This document shows positions 17,441 through 26,554 of a stretch of 64,000 bases of DNA, piece after piece. The first letter of the stretch is position 1. Each line of letters opens with the position of its first letter. The DNA is taken from contig JACKLL010000011.1 in assembly GCA_024235935.1 (NCBI GenBank), forward strand, positions 43,612 to 107,611, written 5' to 3'. Position numbers and translations under genes: made by a program. The DNA is from Rhodoferax sp. Lineage in GTDB: Bacteria; Pseudomonadota; Gammaproteobacteria; Burkholderiales; Burkholderiaceae_C. The notes beneath the pieces were generated by a model that saw only the letters and a program-made list of their open reading frames with translations, ran no database searches and was not told the DNA's origin.

Positions 17441-18542
17441 ATGTCAAGACCATCAAGCCGCCGCCGCGCACCACCGTTGAAAAATCCTCGTTGCCAGCGG
17501 CAGCGCCCAGAGCAAGCAGCCACCGTTGCGCAGAACACGGGTGCTGGCCAACCTCGATCAGCCACGATTCGCATGGCGTGGAGCATGTTGCCGCGCTATG
17601 TCGTCGTGCTCCGAAGGAGGCCTCACCCCCAACCTGGTGTAAGGTGGTGCTCGATACCGGTATGCTGACCATCGACGGCGGACACGGCTTCAACGGTCAT
17701 CGGTGGCGAACAGGCGATGGCGCAAGGCGTGCGTGCCCAGCGCAACACAGCGGTTGCATCATGACCGTCAGGGCCGCCCACCACAGGGCGCATCGAACAC
17801 TTCAGCGGATAAGCGGTGGCCCAGGCACGGTGTCCCTGCATAAATCCCAACGTCGTGGCCCGCCCCATCGTCGCCCCCACCGGCAGCGGCGACGGACGTA
17901 ACGCCGGCACCAACCCCTGCTGCGTCGGCGCTGTACCACTCAGGATTCAGCCCCTTCGTGCTGGACTTTGCCGCCAGCCGCGTGGCCCGAAGGGCAAGAT
18001 GCGCGTGGCCCACAACGAGTCGCAAGGTCCCGCAGAACCGCCTGATCGACGAGCAGCAACCCCACCACCGACCCTGGTGTCGTCGTCGTGCCCCAGTCCA
18101 ACGGCCTGTTCGGCGCCCTGATGACCTTCAGCGGCACAAGGGCTGCAACATGGCCGTAGCCTGCAATTTGCTGGGCGGCGCCCTGTCCGGTGGTGCCACG
18201 GCGCGGCCAGAGCGACGGGCGCCGCCGTGCTCAACAGCATGCTGACGGTGCTGATCGATGACGGAAGCTCGGCACGCGCAGAAAGCTTCGAGCATAGGGC
18301 TGCCGGAGTTCATCCGCCAAACAAGCGAAACCCGCCTGCAGGGTTACCAGGGCGGCGTTCGAATCGCTGGCGATCGGGCGCGCGAAAGCGCGCATCGCCC
18401 GCGAGCCGCGACGGCATCGTGGTGGACGACAACACGGGCGGCGATCGTGGAGGCCAGTGCAAAGGTAGGAATGCGTGGTCGGCTGGCCGCCGGCGGAGCC
18501 ATTTGCAGGTGCGAGCCCGTATACTCGATTCACCAACCCTGA
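17441..18542 (+). pseudogene. Ldh2-family malate/lactate/sugar-acid dehydrogenase, many frameshifts
   Basis: Fragments in different frames align in order to the NAD(P)-dependent Ldh2 family (malate, ureidoglycolate, 2,3-diketogulonate reductase type). They are SHDSHGV near 17560, VVLDTGMLTIDGGHGF near 17642, GCIMTVRAAHH near 17752 (active-site His region), NPCCVG near 17906, GKMRVAHNE near 17990, VLNSMLTVLID near 18228 and RDGIVVDDNT near 18408. The length of about 1.1 kb fits the usual 340-360 residues. Start and end are approximate. It lies after the UxaA gene and probably handles a 2-keto or 2-hydroxy acid of the same pathway. The intact motifs argue for sequence errors over decay. Confidence 0.78.
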
Positions 18543-18609
18543 CAGATGTGTCGCCACCGACGCATGCGGAAGCCCGCACGTCGGCAGGATGGCTCAGGGA
18601 GGTGTCACC

Positions 18610-19841
18610 ATGCACCTGCAAACCCAGCCGCCGCGAGCGGCCGAGAATACCATTCACCGGTCATCAGGGGAACTGCAGCAGCAATTGGGCGCGCAAGCCC
18701 GGCGTACCACATGGTTTTTCGTTTTACGGTTGCGACCACAAGGAAGAGATCCTGCACGTGGTTGCGGAGCAGTTCAGAAAGCGCAGTGATGGGCGGCTCG
18801 TCGGCCGGCAGCTTGATGACGGACAAGGGCTATGTCGACCACCGGCATTGTTGGCCGCATGATGATCGATGACGAACAGGGCGACTATGGTGTTGCAGCG
18901 GCCCGGCTCGGCGACGACGCGGCGCAGACCGCCAGCGAAAACCTGTTGCGCCAGGCCCTGGAATCCCTGCGGTTGCGCAGGCGAACTGCCGGAGACTAGT
19001 CTGGATCTACGGAGGGCCGCCGGGACCAGGAAGAATCGGTGATCGAGGGCTTGCGCAGGGTCGTCGGCGACAACTGCCCCATCGTCGGCGGATCGGCCGC
19101 GAACAACGGCGTTTCCGGGCCGATGGAGCCAGCTCGGCAACCGGGGCTGTTTACCGACGGCGGTCGTCGGCGTATTGTCCCGTCGACTTCTGTGGGCTAT
19201 GCATTTCCAGGGTGGCTACGAGCCGGCGGGGCCCAATGGCATCGTCACCAGCATCGGCTTCACGCCAGGGGTTGGCCGTGGAATCGTCACCGCCAGCCGG
19301 GGCCGCGAGATCGCCAGGCATCCGATGGCGCGCCGGCTGCCCGGAGTCAACCCGGTGGAGTGGCGAGTTGATCGCCTCGCAACTGGAAACCGGCGGCAGC
19401 ATCCTGGCCGAAACCACCATGTTCCCGCTGGCCGTCGATGCCGGCCGGGTCGACGGAATCACGCACTACCTGCTGGTCCATCCCGAGTCCGTCAGCGCCA
19501 ACGGCGCACTGCGTACCTTTTGCGATCTGCAGGTGGGCGCGCGCATATTTGCCATGAAAGGCGACCGCACGCGATTGGTCGATCGTGCCGGTCGGGTGGC
19601 AGGCCAGGCCCGCGAGAGCCTGCACGAGGGCCAGCGCAGCCTGGCCGGTGGCATCGTGGTGTATTGCGGCGGTTGCAAGCTCGCCGTGGGGGACGACATC
19701 GCGCTGGTGGCGGAGTCTGTATGGCAGGGCATGGGCGGTGCGCCCTTCATCGGCTGCTTCACGTTTGGCGAGCAGGGCCGGCTCATCGCCCACAATGTGC
19801 ACGGCAACCTGATGATCTCGGCCGTCGTGCTCAGTCAATGA
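18610..19841 (+). pseudogene. FIST-domain sensory protein, frameshifted in its N-terminal half
   Basis: FIST (N plus C) domain proteins are small-ligand sensors linked to signal-transduction proteins. GGGAGG precedes the ATG at 18610. FIST_N pieces appear in turn: YGCDHKEEILHVVAEQF near 18724, MGGSSAGSLMTDKGYV near 18787 and GDNCPIVGGSAANNG near 19062. From about 19375 a single frame runs to the stop at 19839-19841, with FIST_C motifs GCFTFGEQGRL and NVHGNLMISAVVLS. The stop overlaps the ATG of the GGDEF/EAL gene (ATGA), so this sensor is probably the partner input for that enzyme. The frameshifts belong to the same indel-dense stretch as the genes before it. Confidence 0.78.
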
Positions 19842-22159
19842 TGGCGCCGCAAAGCCGCGCAGAGGGCGACATCGAGAGCAGCGAAGCACTCCGCGAAGCC
19901 CTGCTTGTATTGCGTCGCGCACACGACACACTGCTCGAGAGCAGCGCACACGCCGAGCAACTGCTCGACGCGCTCGAATCGCTGCTCGGTCTCGGACCTG
20001 ACGACGATCCGTTTGCGCGGGTTTTCGCCTCGCTGCACAAGGTCTTCACGTTCTCCCAGGCCATGATGCTGGCCGAACCCGAACAGCAACCACTGGATGG
20101 CGGCGAAGGCAATCTCGAATGCATCGTCGCCGACCCGGCCACGCTGGTGGGCTCCACCTGGCCGATCGGCCCGCTGTTCCGCAAGGTCATGGGTGGCCGG
20201 GTGGTCACCACGTTCTCGAGCACGGCGATCGCCGAGTGGCGCAATGCCCACGCCTTCGGCCTCTCGCTGGAGCAGTCGGCGCTGTATGTTCCGGTGCGGG
20301 TACAGGCCCGGCGCGGCATTCTGGTATTGCTGCGCGGAGTCGATGAAACCGGATTCGATCGTGGCCACGTGTCGCTGGCCATGCGCTTCTCGGTACTGGC
20401 CTCGCATGCCCTGGCGACCCGCTTCGCCAGCCAGACGGCCGCCGAGGGCCGCCGCCTGCGCGAGTTGACGGCGCAACTGCGCCAGAGCGAACAGCTGGCC
20501 CGTCGCAACGCCAGCCTGCTGCAGGAGGTGGTGAACGTGTTGCCAACCGGCATTGCCGTGCAGGACGAACAGGGCCGACTGCTGCTGGTCAACAACGCCA
20601 TCGCCACCGCACTCGGCCAGCCCGTCGAGGCGCTGATCGGGCAGATACCATTTGATCTGCGCAGCAGCGGCCCCGACAGCGGCGAGCGTCGCCGGCGGCA
20701 TTTTCAGCAGCACATGGCCAGTGGCGCCGAGCATTCGCGCGAACATAGCGTGGTCATCGGCTCGCGCCAGCATACGCTGCTGGTAACCGGAAAGCCAGTA
20801 CGCATCAACGACGAGTCGCTGATGGTCTCCGCCTCGCTGGACATCACCGAACGCAAGCGCTTCGAAGAAGAATTGGCGCACCGGGCCTTTCACGATCAGC
20901 TCACCGGGTTGCCGAACCGGGCGCTGATGCGCGAGATGGTCGAGTCGACGCTGAAGGCGCCTGAGGGCCAGTTTGCATTGGCCTTCATCGATCTGGACAA
21001 CTTCAAGCAGGTCAACGACTACTACAGCCATGCGGTCGGTGACGCGCTGCTCAAGAACGTGGCAGCCCGCATCAACCAGAGCATCCGCGGCAACGATACC
21101 CTGGCGCGCATCAGCGGTGACGAGTTTCTGCTGCTGATCAAGCCGCTGGAATCGGAGGCCGCTTTGCCGCCGCTGATCGACCGGGTGGTCAATGCGCTGA
21201 AGCAGCCGTTTCACATCGAGGGCCATGAGGTCATGACCTCCGCGTCGATCGGCGCGAGCATCTATCCGTTGCACGGCGACACCTATGAGAGTTTGCGCCG
21301 CAGCGCAGACAGCGCCATGTACCGCGCCAAGCGGCACCGCAAAGGCAGCGTCAGCTACTTCGACGCATCCATGGGTGACGCGATGTCGGCGCGCATGGAT
21401 CTGGAGCAGCGCCTGCGAATGGCCATTCGCGAGCAGTCCTTCAGGGCCGCGTTCCAGCCCAAGGTCCAACTGGCGACCGGCACCGTGGTCGGCCTTGAGG
21501 CACTGAGTCGCTGGCAGGAGCAGGACGGCACGATCCGCATGCCCGGCGAGTTCATCGAACTGGCCACTGAATTGGGCTTGCTGGACGACATCACCCGGTT
21601 CACGCTGGCCGATGTCGAACGCCACCTGCCTGCGCTGACCCGGCAGTTCGGGGAACACATCAGCGTGAGCGTCAACATCGCCGCACGTCAGGCAAGCGAT
21701 GTGGCGTTCATGCAGGCGTTGGGACAGCAATTGGCCGATGCCGGGCTGGCCGATCGCATCGTGCTGGAGCTGACCGAGGATGCCCTGGTGGCCACGCAGC
21801 GCTTTCAGCGCCAGGTCCTGCCGCGGCTGCGGGAGCTGGGACTTCGCGTGTCCATCGACGACTTTGGCACCGGCTATTCGTCGCTGTCGACACTGGCCGA
21901 CATCACCGCCGACGAGGTCAAGGTCGACCGTGCCTTCATCACCGCCATCCACGAGCGGCCCCGCAGCCAGGGCATTCTGAAGGCCATCGAATCGCTGTGC
22001 TCGGCGCTGGGCATCGACGTGGTGGCCGAAGGCGTGGAGACCGCCGAAGAACGCGACTACCTCCAGCACCACACCGGCATCCAGCTGGCCCAGGGCTACC
22101 TGTTCGCCCGGCCCGCTTTTGCGCAAGCGCTGTGTACGGGCGTGGCGCTGACAGGATAG
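19838..22159 (+). CDS. GAF-like/PAS/GGDEF/EAL cyclic-di-GMP signalling protein
   Basis: A 773-residue cytoplasmic protein. An N-terminal GAF-like region lies at about residues 50-190 and PAS at about 225-340 (VVNVLPTGIAVQDEQGRLL). The GGDEF domain (about 345-505) has RISGDEF at residue 426 instead of GGDEF. The EAL domain (about 530-770) has GLEALSRW, LELTEDAL, DDFGTGYSSL, KVDRAFI and VAEGVET. The EAL site has the residues of an active c-di-GMP phosphodiesterase. The SGDEF site may be weak or regulatory. The start at 19838 overlaps the FIST gene stop; the same frame is open far upstream but there it covers the FIST gene. It lacks transmembrane segments. Confidence 0.92.
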   Translation: MMAPQSRAEGDIESSEALREALLVLRRAHDTLLESSAHAEQLLDALESLLGLGPDDDPFARVFASLHKVFTFSQAMMLAEPEQQPLDGGEGNLECIVADPATLVGSTWPIGPLFRKVMGGRVVTTFSSTAIAEWRNAHAFGLSLEQSALYVPVRVQARRGILVLLRGVDETGFDRGHVSLAMRFSVLASHALATRFASQTAAEGRRLRELTAQLRQSEQLARRNASLLQEVVNVLPTGIAVQDEQGRLLLVNNAIATALGQPVEALIGQIPFDLRSSGPDSGERRRRHFQQHMASGAEHSREHSVVIGSRQHTLLVTGKPVRINDESLMVSASLDITERKRFEEELAHRAFHDQLTGLPNRALMREMVESTLKAPEGQFALAFIDLDNFKQVNDYYSHAVGDALLKNVAARINQSIRGNDTLARISGDEFLLLIKPLESEAALPPLIDRVVNALKQPFHIEGHEVMTSASIGASIYPLHGDTYESLRRSADSAMYRAKRHRKGSVSYFDASMGDAMSARMDLEQRLRMAIREQSFRAAFQPKVQLATGTVVGLEALSRWQEQDGTIRMPGEFIELATELGLLDDITRFTLADVERHLPALTRQFGEHISVSVNIAARQASDVAFMQALGQQLADAGLADRIVLELTEDALVATQRFQRQVLPRLRELGLRVSIDDFGTGYSSLSTLADITADEVKVDRAFITAIHERPRSQGILKAIESLCSALGIDVVAEGVETAEERDYLQHHTGIQLAQGYLFARPAFAQALCTGVALTG

Positions 22160-22429
22160 GCCGCACATAGGCCGCACGGACCGGAGTCGGTACAGGCTCA
22201 CACTTTCCGCTTCATTCTCCCGAATCGAGAACGTTGCAGCGTATCCCAATGGCCTGGTCCGGTCTACGAGCGGAAAGCCAATTGCCGTCTGTAACTACCT
22301 TGCGACGCCCTGCGCAACGACGGCCCCCAGCGACGCAAAGCCACTCGCGGCCGCAGACGCTGCGGCGTCCGCGCTCACGGCCATTCCGCCACCTTGACAC
22401 CCTCCCGCATCAGCCCCAGCACGCATTCT

Positions 22430-22840
22430 TCAGCCCGGCATCGCGTCAAACCCCGGCAACACCTTGTCGCTGCACGACCAGGCCGCCCGCGAGCCCTGGA
22501 AGATCCGCGCCTGGGGTTCGATGCCCGGGTCGACGTCCAGCGAACCCATCGGGATCATGACCATGCCAGATCCCGGGGCCGAGCGCGGTACCCGTCCACC
22601 ACATTCGCTGCAGAACGCATTCGTGAACCGCTGGGCCTGGGGCACCTTGAAATGGCGCACCAGTTCTTCGCCTGCGTCCCAGGTGAGCGTGCCGGCGACG
22701 AACAGGTTCGACGCATGACCTGTCCCGGTCGCCTTGCGGCAGCGCGAGCAGTGACAGTGCAAGGCGCGCTGCGGCTCGCCTTGCACGGTGTAACGGACGC
22801 TGCAGCACAGGCAGCTACCGGTCAGGGTCTTGGTTTCCAT
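22430..22840 (-). CDS. GFA-family (CENP-V/GFA) zinc protein
   Basis: A 136-residue protein of the GFA fold, named for glutathione-dependent formaldehyde activation though most members lack proven activity. Zinc-binding Cys clusters are CLCCSVRY, HCHCSRCRK and FCSECGG. I chose the ATG at 22840 with AGAGG upstream; the frame extends to 23074 but without family sequence. It stands alone between the GGDEF/EAL gene and the divergent lipoprotein gene. The 270-base gap on its 3' side (22160-22429) holds only a 7-bp-stem hairpin at 22350-22366. Confidence 0.9.
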   Translation of the reverse strand: METKTLTGSCLCCSVRYTVQGEPQRALHCHCSRCRKATGTGHASNLFVAGTLTWDAGEELVRHFKVPQAQRFTNAFCSECGGRVPRSAPGSGMVMIPMGSLDVDPGIEPQARIFQGSRAAWSCSDKVLPGFDAMPG

Positions 22841-23055
22841 GGTGATGGCCTCTTGAACAGATCGAGCGAACACTGTACTGGCAAATCGCCTGCGCAATTG
22901 CTGCGCCATGGTCCCGGCCACCCACAGCATCGGATCGGCCGGCAGGTGCATCTGATCGCGGGTAAACCCATGGCGACCCACCTTGCAGGCATGAAATACT
23001 CGCGGCTCTGCGAAATTCAGACGGTCAAGGACCAACACATCGGGGAGCAAACATA

Positions 23056-24384
23056 TTGAATCGCGTCGTATCACTGGCAGCTGCCGCTGCCATCGTCAGT
23101 CTGCTGCTTTCCTGTGGCGGTGGAGGTGGTGGTGACACTGCCACGGGTGCCGGCACCAATGGCGTTGCCATGGAGGCAAGCACCTATGCCGGAGACTATG
23201 TCGACACATGCGAACCGATCCCGGACGGCCGAGCGGTCGATACGGGCGCCGCACTCTACGCAACGTCCGTGCTGTCGGTGGGCCTGGGCACTGGCGCGAG
23301 CGCGCAGCTGGTATTGCGCTTTGACTTTTTTGACAACGCGATCTGCTCGGGTCAACCCATTGGAACGCTGAAGAACAGCAACACCAGCAATACCTTGACG
23401 CTGGTTTCAGTCAAGACGATCGACGGCCGGCCGGCGCACCGGGTGATCCTGAATTTCGGGGTCCCCAGCGCCACCTACCGGGCGGGCCCTGATGCCGCCA
23501 CCGTGATATATGGCAGCGCACTGCCGCTCCAGCTGCCGAGCGTCCTGTTCACCGGATTCGGGTTGCGCGACCTCTGGTCGCTCAATGGCAACCGACTGTT
23601 CGAAGGCGATTACACCTATGACGCAGAGGGCTTCCCGACCGGCCTGCTGGCCACGCCTGCCGCCACCTGGATGGCCTCGGCCCCGAACGGACCGGAAGCG
23701 CCTTGCGCGTTTCAGACCCTGAACTGGACCGCAAACGGTCAAAGCTGCGTGGGGCTAGGCAGATCATCGGCGTCCCGCGCCAGCCAGATCGTGGTGTCCA
23801 CGCCCAACACCGGCTCCTCCGGCAGCGCCACATTCACCTGCAACAACGGCACATGGTCCGCGCCGTCCGGCGCAAGTTGCAGCCTGGCTACGCCGTCCTT
23901 CACCATGTGCCCGGTCCAGACCATCACCTGGACGTCCGGTTCGACCACCTGTTCCAGCGAAACGCCCGTCACGATCGCCGGGAACGACATCAGCATTGTC
24001 AACAACCTCGTTGGCAAGACCGGGGGCCAGCGAATGTCGTGTCGCGCCGATGGCACATGGGCTCCCTGGGCCGGGGTCACCGGCTACTGCGTTGTGACAC
24101 CACCGCCCACGACCGACCCTCTGCAGCTTGCCCAGGCGAAGAACTGCCTGAACTGCCACACGGTGAGCGACCCGGGCTACACGTTTGGGCCGACCGGATA
24201 CAACTTCCCCTCGTTCCAGGCCATTGCCAATTTCTACCGCAACAGCCCGCCAGCCCCCGGCGTGCTGGAGAACAGGGTGAAGTCTGGCAGCACCGGTACC
24301 TTCGGCAGTGCTCCCATGCCCGCCAACCCGCAGGTCGACGATGCAGACCTGGCGATTCTGATCCCCTGGATCCTGTCGCGTTAG
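23056..24384 (+). CDS. Lipoprotein with a C-terminal c-type haem motif and Cys-rich repeats
   Basis: A 442-residue protein starting at TTG 23056, with GGGGAG about 7 bases upstream. The N-terminus is a lipoprotein signal (MNRVVSLAAAAAIVSLLLSC, lipobox Cys followed by Gly repeats). An unassigned region spans about residues 30-200. Two similar Cys modules follow (about 213-278 and 283-350), each with C..Q, a Trp-Thr, a C, then a NGTW/DGTW strand and a final Cys, reminiscent of small disulfide-bonded extracellular repeats. The last 80 residues carry CLNCH, the CxxCH haem site, and a Met in SAPMPANPQVDD that could be the sixth ligand, as in class I cytochrome c. It is likely envelope-anchored electron transfer. 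The specific role is unknown. Confidence 0.75.
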   Translation: MNRVVSLAAAAAIVSLLLSCGGGGGGDTATGAGTNGVAMEASTYAGDYVDTCEPIPDGRAVDTGAALYATSVLSVGLGTGASAQLVLRFDFFDNAICSGQPIGTLKNSNTSNTLTLVSVKTIDGRPAHRVILNFGVPSATYRAGPDAATVIYGSALPLQLPSVLFTGFGLRDLWSLNGNRLFEGDYTYDAEGFPTGLLATPAATWMASAPNGPEAPCAFQTLNWTANGQSCVGLGRSSASRASQIVVSTPNTGSSGSATFTCNNGTWSAPSGASCSLATPSFTMCPVQTITWTSGSTTCSSETPVTIAGNDISIVNNLVGKTGGQRMSCRADGTWAPWAGVTGYCVVTPPPTTDPLQLAQAKNCLNCHTVSDPGYTFGPTGYNFPSFQAIANFYRNSPPAPGVLENRVKSGSTGTFGSAPMPANPQVDDADLAILIPWILSR

Positions 24385-24454
24385 GTTCATGCATTCGCGA
24401 TGATCCCTGGCGGAATGGCGTGCGGCCCCTGCGCCTGTGCAGCACGTCGCGGCC

Positions 24455-25345
24455 TCAAGCCACGTAGGCGCGCAAGCCCTGGGCCAGGGCATCGAACACC
24501 ACGCGGCAGCGCGGGCTGTTGCGCAGGTCGGCATGCATGGCCACCCAGGTCGCCAGCTGCAGGTTGACCGCCCGGGGCAGCACCTGCACCAGATGCGGGT
24601 CGCGACGTGCCAAGGGCAGCTGGCAAATGCCGATGCCGGCACCGGCACGGATCAAGGCCAGCTGGGCCAGGTCGCTGTCGCAGCGCAACGCGAACCTGTC
24701 GCGCCGCCAGACGGCGAAGCGGCTGCTGGCGGCGCGGATATAGGCCGTTTCCTGGTCGAAGCCGATCAGATCATGTTGCGCAAGGTCGATGGCATTTTTC
24801 GGCACGCCGCGACGCTGCAGGTAGTCCTGGTGTGCCACCAGCCCCACTGGCACATCGCCGATGCGACTGGCCATCAATACGTCCTGCTGCGGTGCGGTCA
24901 TGCGCACTGCGATATCGGCCTCGCGGCGCACCAGGTCCTGCAGCCGGCTGCTGAGCACCAGTTCCAGTTCCAGCTGCGGATGCGCCCGGCGCAAGCGGGC
25001 CAGAATCGGCGGCAGCACCTCGATGCCGACCACCTCGCTGGCCGCAATACGCACCGCGCCGCGTACCTCGGTGCCGAAACCATGCGCCTCGCGCGCCAGC
25101 GCGGCCGCAGTGTCGCGCATGGCTTCGGCGTGGCCACGCAGGGCCAGCGCCGCCTCGGTCGGCAGCAAGCCGCTTTGCGAACGGGTGAACAGCGCCAGCC
25201 CCAGTGCCTGCTCCAGTGCGGCCATCTGGCGACCCAGCGTGGGCTGCGTCAGGCCGAGCGCACGGGCTGCGCCGGACAGGGAGCCCGCGTCCATGACCGC
25301 AAGAAAGGATCGGTACAAGTCCCAGCCGACGTCTGTTTGTGTCAT
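24455..25345 (-). CDS. LysR-family regulator
   Basis: A 296-residue LysR protein. The HTH is at residues 12-70 with SFLAVMDAGSLSGAARALGLTQ split by the turn, followed by a substrate-binding domain with GAVRIAASEVVGIEVLP. It is divergent from the epimerase-like gene at 25445, so it probably regulates that gene. An inverted repeat ATAC-N6-GTAT at 25344-25357 overlaps its start codon and could serve autorepression. The effector is unknown. Confidence 0.9.
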   Translation of the reverse strand: MTQTDVGWDLYRSFLAVMDAGSLSGAARALGLTQPTLGRQMAALEQALGLALFTRSQSGLLPTEAALALRGHAEAMRDTAAALAREAHGFGTEVRGAVRIAASEVVGIEVLPPILARLRRAHPQLELELVLSSRLQDLVRREADIAVRMTAPQQDVLMASRIGDVPVGLVAHQDYLQRRGVPKNAIDLAQHDLIGFDQETAYIRAASSRFAVWRRDRFALRCDSDLAQLALIRAGAGIGICQLPLARRDPHLVQVLPRAVNLQLATWVAMHADLRNSPRCRVVFDALAQGLRAYVA

Positions 25346-25444
25346 ACAAAAAAGTATAGCGACAGTACGCCATTCGGCAATTTACTTTGAGTCGCCGGGT
25401 TCCCAGAATCACCCTATCGCAAGCCACCCCACAGGAGATTCACC

Positions 25445-26554
25445 ATGCACACCCGCAACGACCATGAAATTGTCGACACCGTCGCCCCGCACAGCAATGG
25501 AAAGCAACGCATGACGCCCGCACCTGCCGCCACCGCCCTGGTACTCGGCGCCAGCGGCGCCATCGGCGGCGAAATGACGCGCCAGTTGCTGAAGGCTGGC
25601 TGGCGGGTGCGCGCGCTCAAAAGGGGTCTGGGCGAGCCGCGCCGGGTTCAGGACGGCATCGATTGGCGGGAGGGCGACGCCCTGGTGCGCGAGCAGGTGC
25701 TGGCCGCTGCCGAAGGCTGCGCCGTCATCGTGCATGCGGTCAACCCGCCGGGCTACCGCAACTGGGAGCAACTGGTGCTGCCCATGGTGGACAACACCAT
25801 CGCCGCAGCACGGGCCGAGGGCGCCACCATCGTGCTGCCAGGCAACGTCTACAACTACGGACCGGATGCGTTCGACGCGCTGCACGAGGCTGCGCCGCAG
25901 AACCCGTTGACCCGCAAGGGAGCGATCCGCGTCGAGATGGAGCGCCACCTGCAGGCCGCCACGGATGATGCCCAGGTGCGCGTCATCATCGTGCGCGCGG
26001 GTGACTTCTTCGGTCCCCACAGCGGCAACGACTGGTTCGCGCAGGGCATGGTCAAGCCGGGCCGTCCGGTGCGGCGCGTCTCCATGCCCGCGGCTGCCGG
26101 TGCCGGCCACCAGTTCGCCTACCTGCCCGATGTGGCGCGAACGATGCTGCAGTTGCTGGCGCGGCGGGACACGCTGCCGGCGTTCGCACGCTTTCACATG
26201 GGCGGGCACTGGGATGCCGACGGCAGCGAGATGGCCCGCGCGGTGCAACGGGTGGTGACACGACACGGCGGCGCCACGCCGACACTGCAGCGCTTTCCGT
26301 GGTGGCTGGCGCGCCTGGCGGCGCCGTTCAATGCCACGCTGCGGGAGTTGCTGGAGATGCGCTACCTGTGGCAGCAATCGGTGCGCCTGGACAACCGGCG
26401 GCTGACGCAGCTGCTGGGCGCCGAGCCGCACACCCCGCTGGAAGAAGCCATCGCGCAGACGCTCGAAGGCATGGCGTGCCTGAAGGCCGACGGCCCGGCA
26501 CCGGCACCGGCACCGAACGTTGCCACCGATACGCTATCGGTCATGCGGAGGTGA
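25445..26554 (+). CDS. NAD-dependent epimerase/dehydratase family protein
   Basis: Extended SDR of 369 residues. The cofactor loop is LVLGASGAIGGEM (GxxGxxG-type), with VRALKRG after the second strand, PGNVYNYGP where the extended-SDR catalytic region lies, and RAGDFFGPHSGNDWF. AGGAGA precedes the ATG at 25445; another in-frame ATG at 25511 would still keep the Rossmann start. It is divergent from lysR and its last 14 bases overlap the convergent MFS gene. The substrate is unknown; such proteins often act on small carbonyl or nucleotide-sugar-like compounds. Confidence 0.85.
   Translation: MHTRNDHEIVDTVAPHSNGKQRMTPAPAATALVLGASGAIGGEMTRQLLKAGWRVRALKRGLGEPRRVQDGIDWREGDALVREQVLAAAEGCAVIVHAVNPPGYRNWEQLVLPMVDNTIAAARAEGATIVLPGNVYNYGPDAFDALHEAAPQNPLTRKGAIRVEMERHLQAATDDAQVRVIIVRAGDFFGPHSGNDWFAQGMVKPGRPVRRVSMPAAAGAGHQFAYLPDVARTMLQLLARRDTLPAFARFHMGGHWDADGSEMARAVQRVVTRHGGATPTLQRFPWWLARLAAPFNATLRELLEMRYLWQQSVRLDNRRLTQLLGAEPHTPLEEAIAQTLEGMACLKADGPAPAPAPNVATDTLSVMRR

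Noticed and set aside
15500..19380. Novel short genes in the fragmented stretch
   Set aside because: The many short frames line up in order as pieces of GntR, UxaA, Ldh2 and FIST proteins, so they are not separate genes.
19835..22249. Open frame of 804 codons on the minus strand
   Set aside because: Antisense to the GGDEF/EAL gene; no domain seen.
22160..22429. Terminator after the GGDEF/EAL gene
   Set aside because: The 7-bp hairpin at 22350-22366 is nearly 200 bases from the stop and has no T run.
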